A stretch of DNA of 52,582 nt, taken from contig JAGXAY010000006.1 of NCBI GenBank assembly GCA_018971385.1, positions 1-52,582 of the forward strand. Reading direction: 5' to 3'. Below the pieces are notes generated by a model, which saw only the letters and a list, made by a program, of their open reading frames with translations, searched no databases and had not been told where the DNA came from. Of the stretch, positions 7,759-15,265 are shown in pieces. Source of the stretch: Acidobacteriota bacterium. Its GTDB lineage: Bacteria; Actinomycetota; Acidimicrobiia; Acidimicrobiales; RAAP-2. Positions within the stretch are counted from its first letter, which is position 1; each line of letters starts with the position of its first letter. A program made the translations under genes and the position numbers.

Positions 7759-8603
7759 GTTTGACCTTTCTTGCCGTGCACGCGCACCCCGACGACGAAG
7801 CGTCCTCGAGTGGGGGAGTACTGGCCCAACTCTCCGACGAGGGCGTGCGCACCATCGTGGTGACCTGCACGAACGGTGAGTGTGGAGACGACCCCCGGGG
7901 TGTGAAGCCCCTCGACGACTCCCACGACGGCGAGTCGGTGGCGGCGCTGCGGGCGGAGGAACTCGACCGAGCCGTCGAAATTCTCGGCGTCTCGCGCCTC
8001 GAGCGATTCGGGTATCGAGACTCCGGCATGATGGGTTGGCCCCAGAACGACGATCCGCGATGCTTCTGGCGCTGTGACGTCGCGGCGGCGGCGGAGCGTC
8101 TGGCCGACATTGTTCGCGAGGAGCGGCCCCAGGTCATCATGACCTACAACGAGTACGGCTTCTACGGACACCCCGATCACATCATGGCGAACACGGTGAC
8201 TCGCGCGATGCTCGAGCTCATCGACTACGAGCCCACTCTCGTCTACAACGCCATTCCCTCCTCGGTGATGGCGCTGTTCCGGGAACGCTGGGCCGCCGAA
8301 GACGCTCGCCGTCGCGAGGAGGCCCTCGCCCGCGGGGAAGAACCCGAGCCCGTGAGCGAGGACGAGGACCGAGATCTCTCCACCCCCGACGACCTCGTCG
8401 ACGTCGCGGTCGACGTCTCGGCCGTCACCCACCGCAAGCGCGCCGCGTTGCTCGCCCACGCCTCTCAGCTCGGTGACTCCTTCTTCGGAACGATGAGCGA
8501 GGAGGAGTTCCGTCAGGCGATGGGTACGGAGTGGTTCGTCCGGGCGACGAACCCGCTCGGACTCACCGGCCCGAGTCGCGATCTCTTCGCGGGGTACCGC
8601 TAG
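7755..8603 (+). CDS. PIG-L/LmbE family Zn-dependent deacetylase 2 (Mca-like)
   Basis: 282 residues, paralogous to the preceding gene. It has HAHPDDEASSSGG at the N-terminus, a TCTNGECGD loop, GYRDSGMMGWP and the second zinc motif in YNEYGFYGHPDHIMANTV. Mca and MshB of mycobacteria share this framework, so a role in mycothiol metabolism or S-conjugate detoxification is the best guess. A charged insert near residues 175-215, rich in Glu and Asp, distinguishes it from its neighbour. The start overlaps the previous stop (GTGA), indicating translational coupling. The stop shares bases with the stop of the convergent sugar-kinase gene (CTAG). Confidence 0.85.
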   Translation: MSLTFLAVHAHPDDEASSSGGVLAQLSDEGVRTIVVTCTNGECGDDPRGVKPLDDSHDGESVAALRAEELDRAVEILGVSRLERFGYRDSGMMGWPQNDDPRCFWRCDVAAAAERLADIVREERPQVIMTYNEYGFYGHPDHIMANTVTRAMLELIDYEPTLVYNAIPSSVMALFRERWAAEDARRREEALARGEEPEPVSEDEDRDLSTPDDLVDVAVDVSAVTHRKRAALLAHASQLGDSFFGTMSEEEFRQAMGTEWFVRATNPLGLTGPSRDLFAGYR

Positions 8604-10006
8604 GACGTCTCGGATCTCTCGAGGACGCGCTGCGCCGCGAGGGCGTAGCGTCGACGGGACGCTTCGTCGAGGGGCCCACTCGGGTGCAGACTCTCGCGTA
8701 CCAACGGCCACTCCGGGGGATCCGCGAGTCCGGACCACGCCCACGCCGCTTGTCGTGCGGCGCCCCGAGTCACGTACTCTCCGGGGGCCACGACATCCAC
8801 TCGCCGACCCCACACCGTGGCGGCGATCGTCGATATCGCGCGCGAGCGTGTTCCCCCGCCCACCATGACGCAGTGTTCGACGGGAATGCTCAACGCGTCG
8901 AAGGCGTCGAACCCCGCGGCCACCCCCCGGAGCACTCCCTCGACCGCGGCTCGAGCGAGGTTGTCGCGGGTGAAGGAGTCGAGAGTCAGGCCGGCGAGCG
9001 AGCCGGTCGCGAAGGGCCGATTGGGCGTTCGTTCACCCTCGAAGTAGGGAACGAGAGTGAGTCCTCGCGCCCCCGGAGGTGCCTCGAGGGCGAGTCGACT
9101 GAGTTCGTCGTGGTCGACTCCGAGAACGCGCGCCGTGTGGTCGAGAACGCGAGCGGCGTTGAGAGTACAGACCAGGGGCAAGTACTCCCCGGTGAGGTCC
9201 GCAAAGCCCGCGACCGCCCCCGTTTCGTCGAGGGGCATGGACGATGCGCGGCGCATGACGACCCCGGACGTACCGAGGGAGACCACCGTGGCGTGAGCGT
9301 CCCCGAGGCCCAAGTGGGCCGCGGCGTTGTCACCGGCCCCGACACCGAGTACGAGATCCCCTGGTCCCGACACCGCGTCGCGAGGACCCAAGACTCGCGG
9401 TAGGTGGACCTCTCGACCAAAGGCCCGTCGCAGGAGATCCAGGCGGTATTCGTCGGACCGGGGATCGAAGTACCCTGTTCCCGACGCATCGGAGCGATCG
9501 GTGGTGAGCTCCGTGATGTCGGAGGAACCGCGCAGGCGCCACATTAACCAGTCGTGGGGAAGACAGAAGGCGGCGACGCGCGAGGCGTGGTGAGGTTCGT
9601 GCTCGGCGAGCCAGCGCGCCTTACTGATAGTGAAGGACGCGACGGGTACGACCCCCACCTCCCTTGCCCAAACAGAGGAGGAGAGTTCTCGCGCGAGGTC
9701 CGCGGCGGCCGCGGCGGCGCGAGTGTCGTTCCACACCAGGGCCGGACGAACGACCCGGCCATCCTCATCGAGTGCGATGAGCCCGTGCTGCTGGGCGGCC
9801 ACGGAGAGAGCGACGACGTCGGAGAGCCCCCCAACGTCGTCGAGTCCCAGCTGGAGGGCCGCCCACCACTCCTCGGGATCGACGTCGATGCCCGGGAGGT
9901 GGGCCCGACGGGCCTCTCGAACCAGGGCGCCCGTCTCGAGGTCGTAGACCGAAACCTTGACCGATTGGGTGGAGGAGTCCACACCGGCGACGAGTGGGGG
10001 AGTCAC
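8600..10006 (-). CDS. xylB: FGGY-family carbohydrate kinase, xylulokinase-like
   Basis: 468 residues, two actin-like ATPase domains. The N-terminal phosphate loop GVDSSTQSVKVSVYD, AAQQHGLIALDEDG and VWNDTRA are typical of D-xylulose kinases. The catalytic Asp region is GVGAGDNAAAHLG, and GGGTRSRAISTIAATVWG forms the adenosine-binding segment. It should phosphorylate a ketopentose with ATP in the cytoplasm; xylulose is most likely but other FGGY substrates are possible. It is divergent from the LacI regulator. There is no Shine-Dalgarno sequence before the GTG; instead TAATCT lies 7 bases upstream, suggesting a leaderless mRNA. The stop interlocks with the convergent deacetylase gene. Confidence 0.87.
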   Translation of the reverse strand: MTPPLVAGVDSSTQSVKVSVYDLETGALVREARRAHLPGIDVDPEEWWAALQLGLDDVGGLSDVVALSVAAQQHGLIALDEDGRVVRPALVWNDTRAAAAAADLARELSSSVWAREVGVVPVASFTISKARWLAEHEPHHASRVAAFCLPHDWLMWRLRGSSDITELTTDRSDASGTGYFDPRSDEYRLDLLRRAFGREVHLPRVLGPRDAVSGPGDLVLGVGAGDNAAAHLGLGDAHATVVSLGTSGVVMRRASSMPLDETGAVAGFADLTGEYLPLVCTLNAARVLDHTARVLGVDHDELSRLALEAPPGARGLTLVPYFEGERTPNRPFATGSLAGLTLDSFTRDNLARAAVEGVLRGVAAGFDAFDALSIPVEHCVMVGGGTRSRAISTIAATVWGRRVDVVAPGEYVTRGAARQAAWAWSGLADPPEWPLVRESLHPSGPLDEASRRRYALAAQRVLERSETS

Positions 10007-10013
10007 TGAAGTG

Positions 10014-10019
10014 AGATTA
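10014..10019 (-). promoter_or_regulatory. Probable -10 hexamer of a leaderless xylB transcript
   Basis: On the minus strand TAATCT is followed by 7 bases and then the GTG start of the kinase. No purine-rich ribosome-binding site lies between, and the expected transcription start falls on or next to the GTG. No good -35 box is visible. Confidence 0.45.
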
Positions 10020-10058
10020 GGTCCTTCACATTTCTGGTGACGATTTTGTGAGAAGTAC

Positions 10059-10087
10059 TTGACCGACGCTCAACACCTGGCTATGGT
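10059..10087 (+). promoter_or_regulatory. Sigma-70-type promoter of the lacI-ABC operon
   Basis: TTGACC (10059-10064), a 17-base spacer and TATGGT (10082-10087) form a good housekeeping promoter. The predicted start of transcription, near 10094, lies inside the first operator dyad, so a bound LacI-type repressor would block initiation directly. Confidence 0.7.
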
Positions 10088-10131
10088 GAAACCGGTTTCA
10101 AAAGTAACCGGTTACAAATGGAACCGGTTAC
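10087..10131. promoter_or_regulatory. Triple LacI-family operator (AACCGGTT dyads)
   Basis: Three sites in a row: TGAAACCGGTTTCA (10087-10100, perfect 14-bp palindrome), GTAACCGGTTAC (10104-10115, perfect 12-bp palindrome) and GGAACCGGTTAC (10120-10131, core perfect). The central CG and near-symmetric half-sites are typical of LacI/GalR operators whose hinge-helix leucine inserts at the central CpG step. They cover the transcription start and leader of the regulator gene, which implies autoregulation. A fourth copy lies at 21225-21238. Confidence 0.85.
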
Positions 10132-10149
10132 AGGGGGGATTTGAACGGA

Positions 10150-11217
10150 ATGGCCGAACAGGCGCCGACGATCTACGACGTGGCGGAGCGGGCGGGGGTG
10201 TCCGTGGCGACCGTCTCGCGCGCTCTGAACGACGTCGAGTCGCTGCGTGCCGTCACGCGGGACAAGGTCATGCGGGCCATGGCGGAACTCGACTTCGTCC
10301 CCAACAATGTTGCGCGAGGGCTCTCGCGAGGAAAGAACTGGGTCCTCGGTCTGGCCTTCATGCACTCTCCGGTTCGGGCCAACGAGGCCGAGGTCGAAGC
10401 GGACTCCCTCCTCTACACCGACATCATCATTCGAGGAGTGGAAGCGGAGGCGGCGCGCCACGGATACTCACTCCTGCTCTGCAGTGCCGGAGAAGAGCAC
10501 CCCGACGGCATCGCGCCGCTCAGAAACCTCACGCAGTCGGTGGACGGCTGGATCGTTCTTGACCGGGTCTTGAGTGCCGACGAGGTCCCGGAAATCTCCC
10601 GGCGTACGCCCCTGGTCTTGATGGCCGGCGCCGGTGAGTCGGACTCCGCCTATACGGTACGCGTGGATAATGAAGGGGGCATCTCCTCTCTCGTGACTCA
10701 CCTCGTCGAGGTCCACGGTGCGCGTCGATTCGGGTACATGAGCGGACTGAACGAATCGCCCGACAACGTCGCGCGCCTGCGCGCTCTGCGGGACAGTGCT
10801 CGTCGTCACGGTGTCTCGGTGGACGACGCGGACATCATCTCCTGCGACTGGACCTCCGGGGGAGCTGAAGTCCAGACTGCTCGGTGGCTCGATCGCCGGG
10901 TGGATCTTCCCGACGTGCTCGTGTGCGCAAACGACCAGATGGCGATCGGCGCCATCCACGCCATGGGGGCGAAGGGCCTCAAAGTCCCGCGGGACATTGC
11001 GGTGACGGGATTCGACGACATTCCGATTGCGCGGTACCTGACCCCCGCGCTCACCACGGTTCGCCAGAGTTCCTCGGCGATGGGAGCGGAGGCCGTCGAC
11101 GTATTACTCGCCGCCATGGCGGGTGAGCCGGTCGCCAACACCACCACGCTCGCGTCGCGCCTCCAGGTACGCCACTCCTGCGGGTGTCGCGGTGAGTTGG
11201 ACGAGGTCGCCTCGTGA
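10150..11217 (+). CDS. LacI/GalR-family transcriptional regulator
   Basis: 355 residues. The N-terminal HTH (TIYDVAERAGVSVATVSRAL, residues 7-26) is followed by the hinge helix NNVARGLSRGKN and a periplasmic-binding-protein-like effector domain with VLVCANDQMAIGAI and VTGFDDIPIARYLTPALTTV. It probably represses the downstream importer and beta-glucosidase until a sugar (cellobiose, xylo-oligosaccharide or a breakdown product) binds. I prefer the ATG at 10150, with a GGGGGG tract about 11 bases upstream, over an in-frame TTG at 10141. The stop overlaps the GTG of the first permease, so regulator and transporter form one operon, an arrangement suited to negative feedback. Confidence 0.92.
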   Translation: MAEQAPTIYDVAERAGVSVATVSRALNDVESLRAVTRDKVMRAMAELDFVPNNVARGLSRGKNWVLGLAFMHSPVRANEAEVEADSLLYTDIIIRGVEAEAARHGYSLLLCSAGEEHPDGIAPLRNLTQSVDGWIVLDRVLSADEVPEISRRTPLVLMAGAGESDSAYTVRVDNEGGISSLVTHLVEVHGARRFGYMSGLNESPDNVARLRALRDSARRHGVSVDDADIISCDWTSGGAEVQTARWLDRRVDLPDVLVCANDQMAIGAIHAMGAKGLKVPRDIAVTGFDDIPIARYLTPALTTVRQSSSAMGAEAVDVLLAAMAGEPVANTTTLASRLQVRHSCGCRGELDEVAS

Positions 11218-12194
11218 GAGTTCTGCTTCGCCGATTCGGTGTCTACCTCTTGACGGCGTGGGTGGCCATCACCGCCAACTTCTTCTTGCCCCGCTTGATG
11301 CCGGGTAATCCCATCGCTTCGCTCATCGGAAAGTTGACGGGTCAGGTCACCCCCCAAGAAGTGCGCTCCATCCAACTTCAGTTCGGTGTGGGTTTGCACT
11401 CCAGTATCTGGCAGCAGTACTGGACCTACTGGGTGAATCTCTTCCACGGACAACTCGGCACCTCGATTACCCTCTCGGCCTCCGTGTCGAGCGTTCTCTC
11501 CTCCCAGATTTACTGGACGCTCGGCCTCATTGGAGTGGCCACGGTGTTGAGCTTCGCCCTCGGTACCGCCCTCGGGGCCATTCTCGGCTGGACGAGGGGA
11601 TCGCGAACTGACTCCCTGATTCCGATTGCCACGTTCTTTCAGGCGACTCCGTACTTCTTTCTCGGATCGGTGATGGTGTTGGTGTTCGCGAACAACCTTC
11701 ACTGGTTCCCCGACCTTGGCGCTTACGACCCCAATGCGACTCCCGGGTGGAACTGGGGATTTATTGCCAGCCTCTTTCGCTACGCCCAACTCCCAGTGAT
11801 TTCGATTCTCTTGTCCTCGATGGCCGGGTGGATGCTCGGAATGCGCAACATGATGGTGACTGTCATCGGTGAGGACTTCGTGTTGATGGCCGTCGCGAAG
11901 GGACTTCCTCGCCGTCGGGTGATCTGGCACGCCGCCCGCAACGCCGTTCTGCCGAGCGTCGCCAACTTCGCACTCGCCATCGGTCTCCTCGTGTCCGGTG
12001 CGCTTCTCGTCGAACTGGTCTTTAACTATCCGGGGGTCGGAAACCTGCTACTCAACGCCACGCTCAACGAGGACTACCCCCTTCTTCAGGGAATCTTTCT
12101 CGTGATCACCTTGACGGTACTGGGGGCGAACTTGATCGCGGACGTCCTCTACTACTGGCTTGATCCTCGCACTCGTACACCGGTGGCCCAATGA
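11214..12194 (+). CDS. Peptide/oligosaccharide-type ABC transporter permease 1 (DppB-like)
   Basis: 326 residues, about six membrane helices. The N-terminal helix LLTAWVAITANFFLPRLMPGNP is the DppB/OppB signature, and GEDFVLMAVAKGLPRRRVIWHAARNAVLP is the EAA coupling loop for the ATPase. Family members import peptides, nickel or, in many bacteria and Thermotoga, oligosaccharides. Here the LacI regulator and a GH1 glycosidase in the same operon point to an oligosaccharide. The GTG start overlaps the regulator's TGA, and the stop overlaps the next start, so all transporter genes are translationally coupled. Confidence 0.9.
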   Translation: MRVLLRRFGVYLLTAWVAITANFFLPRLMPGNPIASLIGKLTGQVTPQEVRSIQLQFGVGLHSSIWQQYWTYWVNLFHGQLGTSITLSASVSSVLSSQIYWTLGLIGVATVLSFALGTALGAILGWTRGSRTDSLIPIATFFQATPYFFLGSVMVLVFANNLHWFPDLGAYDPNATPGWNWGFIASLFRYAQLPVISILLSSMAGWMLGMRNMMVTVIGEDFVLMAVAKGLPRRRVIWHAARNAVLPSVANFALAIGLLVSGALLVELVFNYPGVGNLLLNATLNEDYPLLQGIFLVITLTVLGANLIADVLYYWLDPRTRTPVAQ

Positions 12195-13123
12195 AACGCC
12201 TCGCCCTTCCTCGATCCCCGAAGGTCATTGCTGGCGTGATCATTCTCGGGTTCTTCCTCGTCCTCATGGTGATTGGGCCCTACATCGAGCCCTACAACCC
12301 TTCCTCACCACTTTTTCTCCAGAATCTTCCCCCCTCGTCGGCCCACTGGCTCGGGACGACGGAACTCGGACAAGACGTCTTCTCTCAGCTACTGGACGGC
12401 GCCCGCGCCACCATGGTGGTGGGTCTCGTCGCGGGCCTCGTGGCCACCGTGCTCTCCATAGTGGTGGGAGTCTCTGCGGGTTACCTCGGGGGTAAGACCG
12501 ACGACACGCTGTCCCTCGCGTCGAACGTATTCTTGGCCCTCCCGGGTCTTCCGCTTCTCATCGTGATCGACAGTTATCTACCGGTGGCGAATCGGTCCAA
12601 TCCCTTCGTTATCGGGGGAGTCATCGCCCTCACTGGCTGGGCGTGGGGTGCGCGCGTCCTGCGGGCCCAAACCCTGTCACTACGCAACCGTGATTTCGTC
12701 GAGGCGTCGCGCATCATCGGAGAGAAGCGGTGGCGAATCATGGCCGTGGAGATCGCTCCCAATCTCCTGCCGATTCTGGCCTCCTCACTTCTCTTTACCG
12801 TTCTCTACTCCATCGGGGCCTACACATCCTTGGCCTACCTCGGTCTCACCAATACGGCCGTGTGGAACTGGGGCACGATGATGTACTGGGCTCAGGCAAA
12901 CAACGCCCTTCTTGCGAACCAGTGGTACTGGTTCGTACCCCCGGGTATCTGCATCGCCCTGGTGGGTACCAGTTTGGCGCTACTGAACTTCGGAATTGAC
13001 GAGTTCATCAACCCCCGCCTGCGAGCGGCTGGAGTTCGCGTGCGGGGGCCGCGTCGCGCCCGCGCTCGCCGCCCGCGTTTGGGAATGACGCCAGTGGTGC
13101 GAGAAACGGGAGCAACCTCGTGA
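12191..13123 (+). CDS. Peptide/oligosaccharide-type ABC transporter permease 2 (DppC-like)
   Basis: 310 residues. It has an N-terminal helix, the DppC-type segment HWLGTTELGQDVFSQLLDGAR and the EAA loop RNRDFVEASRIIGEKRWRIMAVEIAPNLLP. The C-terminus, after NFGIDEFINPRLR, is a basic Arg-rich tail that is longer than usual and likely cytoplasmic. It pairs with the preceding permease to form the membrane channel. ATG start overlaps the previous TGA (ATGA), and the end overlaps the GTG of the first ATPase by four bases. Confidence 0.9.
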   Translation: MKRLALPRSPKVIAGVIILGFFLVLMVIGPYIEPYNPSSPLFLQNLPPSSAHWLGTTELGQDVFSQLLDGARATMVVGLVAGLVATVLSIVVGVSAGYLGGKTDDTLSLASNVFLALPGLPLLIVIDSYLPVANRSNPFVIGGVIALTGWAWGARVLRAQTLSLRNRDFVEASRIIGEKRWRIMAVEIAPNLLPILASSLLFTVLYSIGAYTSLAYLGLTNTAVWNWGTMMYWAQANNALLANQWYWFVPPGICIALVGTSLALLNFGIDEFINPRLRAAGVRVRGPRRARARRPRLGMTPVVRETGATS

Positions 13124-14136
13124 GTGAGTCAGTTCTGCGCGTCGAGAACTTCAGTGTGGACTACGGGGTCGGCGAGAGAGCCGTCCGTGCCGTGACTGAC
13201 GTCACCTTCTCTCTCGGTCGTTCGGAAGTGCTGGGGATTGCGGGTGAGTCCGGTTCCGGCAAGTCCACCCTCGTCTACGGGTTGACTCGTCTACTGCGCG
13301 CTCCCGGGGTGATTCGCTCCGGCAAGGCGATACTTCGCGTCGGGGAGGACTCTGCTCGTCGTGACATCGACCTTCTGGAAGCGAGTGAACGAGATCTGCG
13401 TTCTCTGAGGTGGCGTCACGTGTCGGTCGTTTTGCAGAGCGCCTTAAGCGCCCTCGACCCGGTGCGCCGCATCGGCAAGGAGTTTGACGAGGTTCTGCGC
13501 TACCACGGTCAGGGAAAGTCGCGGGCCGAGCGTCGTAGCCGGGCCGAGGAGTTGGTCACCATGGTCGGACTCAAGACGGACCGCCTCGATCGATTCCCTC
13601 ACGAACTGTCGGGTGGTCAGCGTCAACGGGTGATGATTGCGTTGGCTCTCGCTCTTAATCCCGACCTCGTGATCATGGACGAGCCCACGACGGCACTGGA
13701 CGTTGTCACACAACGCGAGATCATCGACGAGTTGCGTGAACTGCGCGAGCGGCTCGGATTCGCCATGATTTTCATTACCCACGACCTCTCTCTTCTCGTG
13801 GAGTTGGCCGATCAAATCATGGTGATGTACGCCGGGCGAGTTGTTGAACGAGCCGACTCGGCCGATCTCTACTCCATTCCGCGCCATCCCTACACCGTGG
13901 GCCTGATGAACTCCTTCCCTCCGCTGACCGGTGAGATTGTGCCGATGACGGGAATTCCCGGGTCCCCTCCCTCCCTCTCGGCTCTTCCCCGGGGGTGCGC
14001 CTTTGCGCCACGGTGCCCGCTGGCGTCTGATCGCTGTCTCAACGAGACTCCGCCACTTCTTGTCGAGGAGTCCCGATCCCTCGCCTGCTTTAACAGTTCA
14101 TCCTCCGTGCGCGAGCGTTTGGTGATTTCCTCGTGA
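13120..14136 (+). CDS. ABC transporter ATPase 1 (DppD/OppD-like)
   Basis: 338 residues. Walker [10 protein letters not shown], signature [15 protein letters not shown], Walker [12 protein letters not shown] and the H-loop ITHDLSLL are all present. The C-terminal oligopeptide-transporter domain has the Cys-rich [15 protein letters not shown] pattern, known in this family to hold an Fe-S cluster. It supplies ATP hydrolysis for the importer together with the next gene. Starts at a GTG that overlaps the permease stop. Confidence 0.92.
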   Translation: MSESVLRVENFSVDYGVGERAVRAVTDVTFSLGRSEVLGIAGESGSGKSTLVYGLTRLLRAPGVIRSGKAILRVGEDSARRDIDLLEASERDLRSLRWRHVSVVLQSALSALDPVRRIGKEFDEVLRYHGQGKSRAERRSRAEELVTMVGLKTDRLDRFPHELSGGQRQRVMIALALALNPDLVIMDEPTTALDVVTQREIIDELRELRERLGFAMIFITHDLSLLVELADQIMVMYAGRVVERADSADLYSIPRHPYTVGLMNSFPPLTGEIVPMTGIPGSPPSLSALPRGCAFAPRCPLASDRCLNETPPLLVEESRSLACFNSSSSVRERLVISS

Positions 14137-15152
14137 GTACCGCCCCCCTGCTCGAAGCTCGTGGTCTGAGCAAGATCTTCTCGGTGAAGCCCCAGGGCCG
14201 GGCTTTCGCCCGCCGCCGCCCGTTTCGGGCAGTGGATGACGTGAGCGTCTCCCTGGGGGCTGGTCGAGTGACAGCGGTCGTGGGCGAGTCGGGATCGGGC
14301 AAGTCCGTGCTGGCTCGAATGCTCGCGCGCACGGTGGAACCGAGCGAGGGAGAGCTCTTCGTCGAAGGCGCGAAGATTGACCCCCGAGAGCGTCGCGACC
14401 TCGCCTACACGGCGGCGGTGCAGCTCGTCCTCCAGGACCCCTTCGCCTCAATTAATCCGGTGCATCCCATTCGCCACGTTCTTGAGCGTCCCTTGAAGAT
14501 TCACGGAAACGAACCGAGTCTCGTCCCCGGACTCGCGAAGGAACTCCTCGAGCGAGTCGCGTTGACTCCGGGAGAAAGTTACCTGGATCGCTTTCCCCAC
14601 GAGCTCTCGGGTGGACAGCTCCAACGAGTCTCCATTGCGCGCGCCCTCAGTGTTCGCCCGAAGGTCCTTCTCGCCGATGAGCCCATCTCCATGTTGGACG
14701 TCTCGGTACGACTTGGGGTTCTCAACCTGCTGCGCGACCTCTGCGACAACGAGCAGTTAGCTGTTCTCTACATCACCCACGACATTGCCTCGGCCCGTTA
14801 CATCGCGGACGACGTGCTCGTGATGTACGCCGGTCAGGTTGTGGAGAGCGCCAACGGGACCACCGTCGTGGACCGTCCTCGTCACCCCTACACCCAACTA
14901 CTCGTCTCTTCGGTCCCCGACCCGGGGCAGGGAGACCGCCCCCGCATGCAGGCTCCGTCGGCGACGGCCTTTCCGGAGGTGGGGTGCCGATTCGCTCCGC
15001 GCTGTCCGCTCGCTAACGAGCAATGCCGCGCGGAGGTACCGACTCTGGTGGAGGTGGAACCCTCCCACCACGTTCGATGTTGGCGAGTGGAGGAAGCATC
15101 GGTCCTCCTCACGTCGCGAGACTCGCAGAAAGGAGGGGGGGAGACTACGTAG
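14133..15152 (+). CDS. ABC transporter ATPase 2 (DppF/OppF-like)
   Basis: 339 residues. Walker [11 protein letters not shown]-loop QLVLQDPFASINP, signature LSGGQLQRVSIARAL, Walker B LLADEPISMLD and H-loop ITHDIASAR are visible, and the C-terminal Cys motif is [15 protein letters not shown]. Note Ile-Ser in Walker B where Thr-Ser or Thr-Thr is usual, which is a tolerated change. It pairs with ATPase 1. The GTG start overlaps the upstream TGA. The following 113 bp hold strong mRNA structures before the binding-protein gene. Confidence 0.92.
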   Translation: MSTAPLLEARGLSKIFSVKPQGRAFARRRPFRAVDDVSVSLGAGRVTAVVGESGSGKSVLARMLARTVEPSEGELFVEGAKIDPRERRDLAYTAAVQLVLQDPFASINPVHPIRHVLERPLKIHGNEPSLVPGLAKELLERVALTPGESYLDRFPHELSGGQLQRVSIARALSVRPKVLLADEPISMLDVSVRLGVLNLLRDLCDNEQLAVLYITHDIASARYIADDVLVMYAGQVVESANGTTVVDRPRHPYTQLLVSSVPDPGQGDRPRMQAPSATAFPEVGCRFAPRCPLANEQCRAEVPTLVEVEPSHHVRCWRVEEASVLLTSRDSQKGGGETT

Positions 15153-15248
15153 GTCGCCTCGCGCGACCCGGGAGGAGTGCCTAGTCGGCTCTCGCTCCCA
15201 TTTCTGACCCGCACGGTCACAACGACAACGTCGGCGATCGCCGACTAG
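15152..15248 (+). promoter_or_regulatory. Structured leader before the binding-protein gene, with two competing stems
   Basis: GGTCGC/GCGACC (15152-15168) forms a small hairpin. CTAGTCGGC (15181-15189) can pair perfectly with GCCGACTAG (15240-15248). The same 3' strand is also part of a perfect 16-bp palindrome, GTCGGCGATCGCCGAC (15230-15245), so the long-range stem and the local hairpin exclude each other. The Shine-Dalgarno sequence AAAGGA begins 7 bases after the last stem. The palindrome could instead be a protein-binding site. Confidence 0.5.
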
Positions 15249-15265
15249 ACAACCAAAGGATAGTT

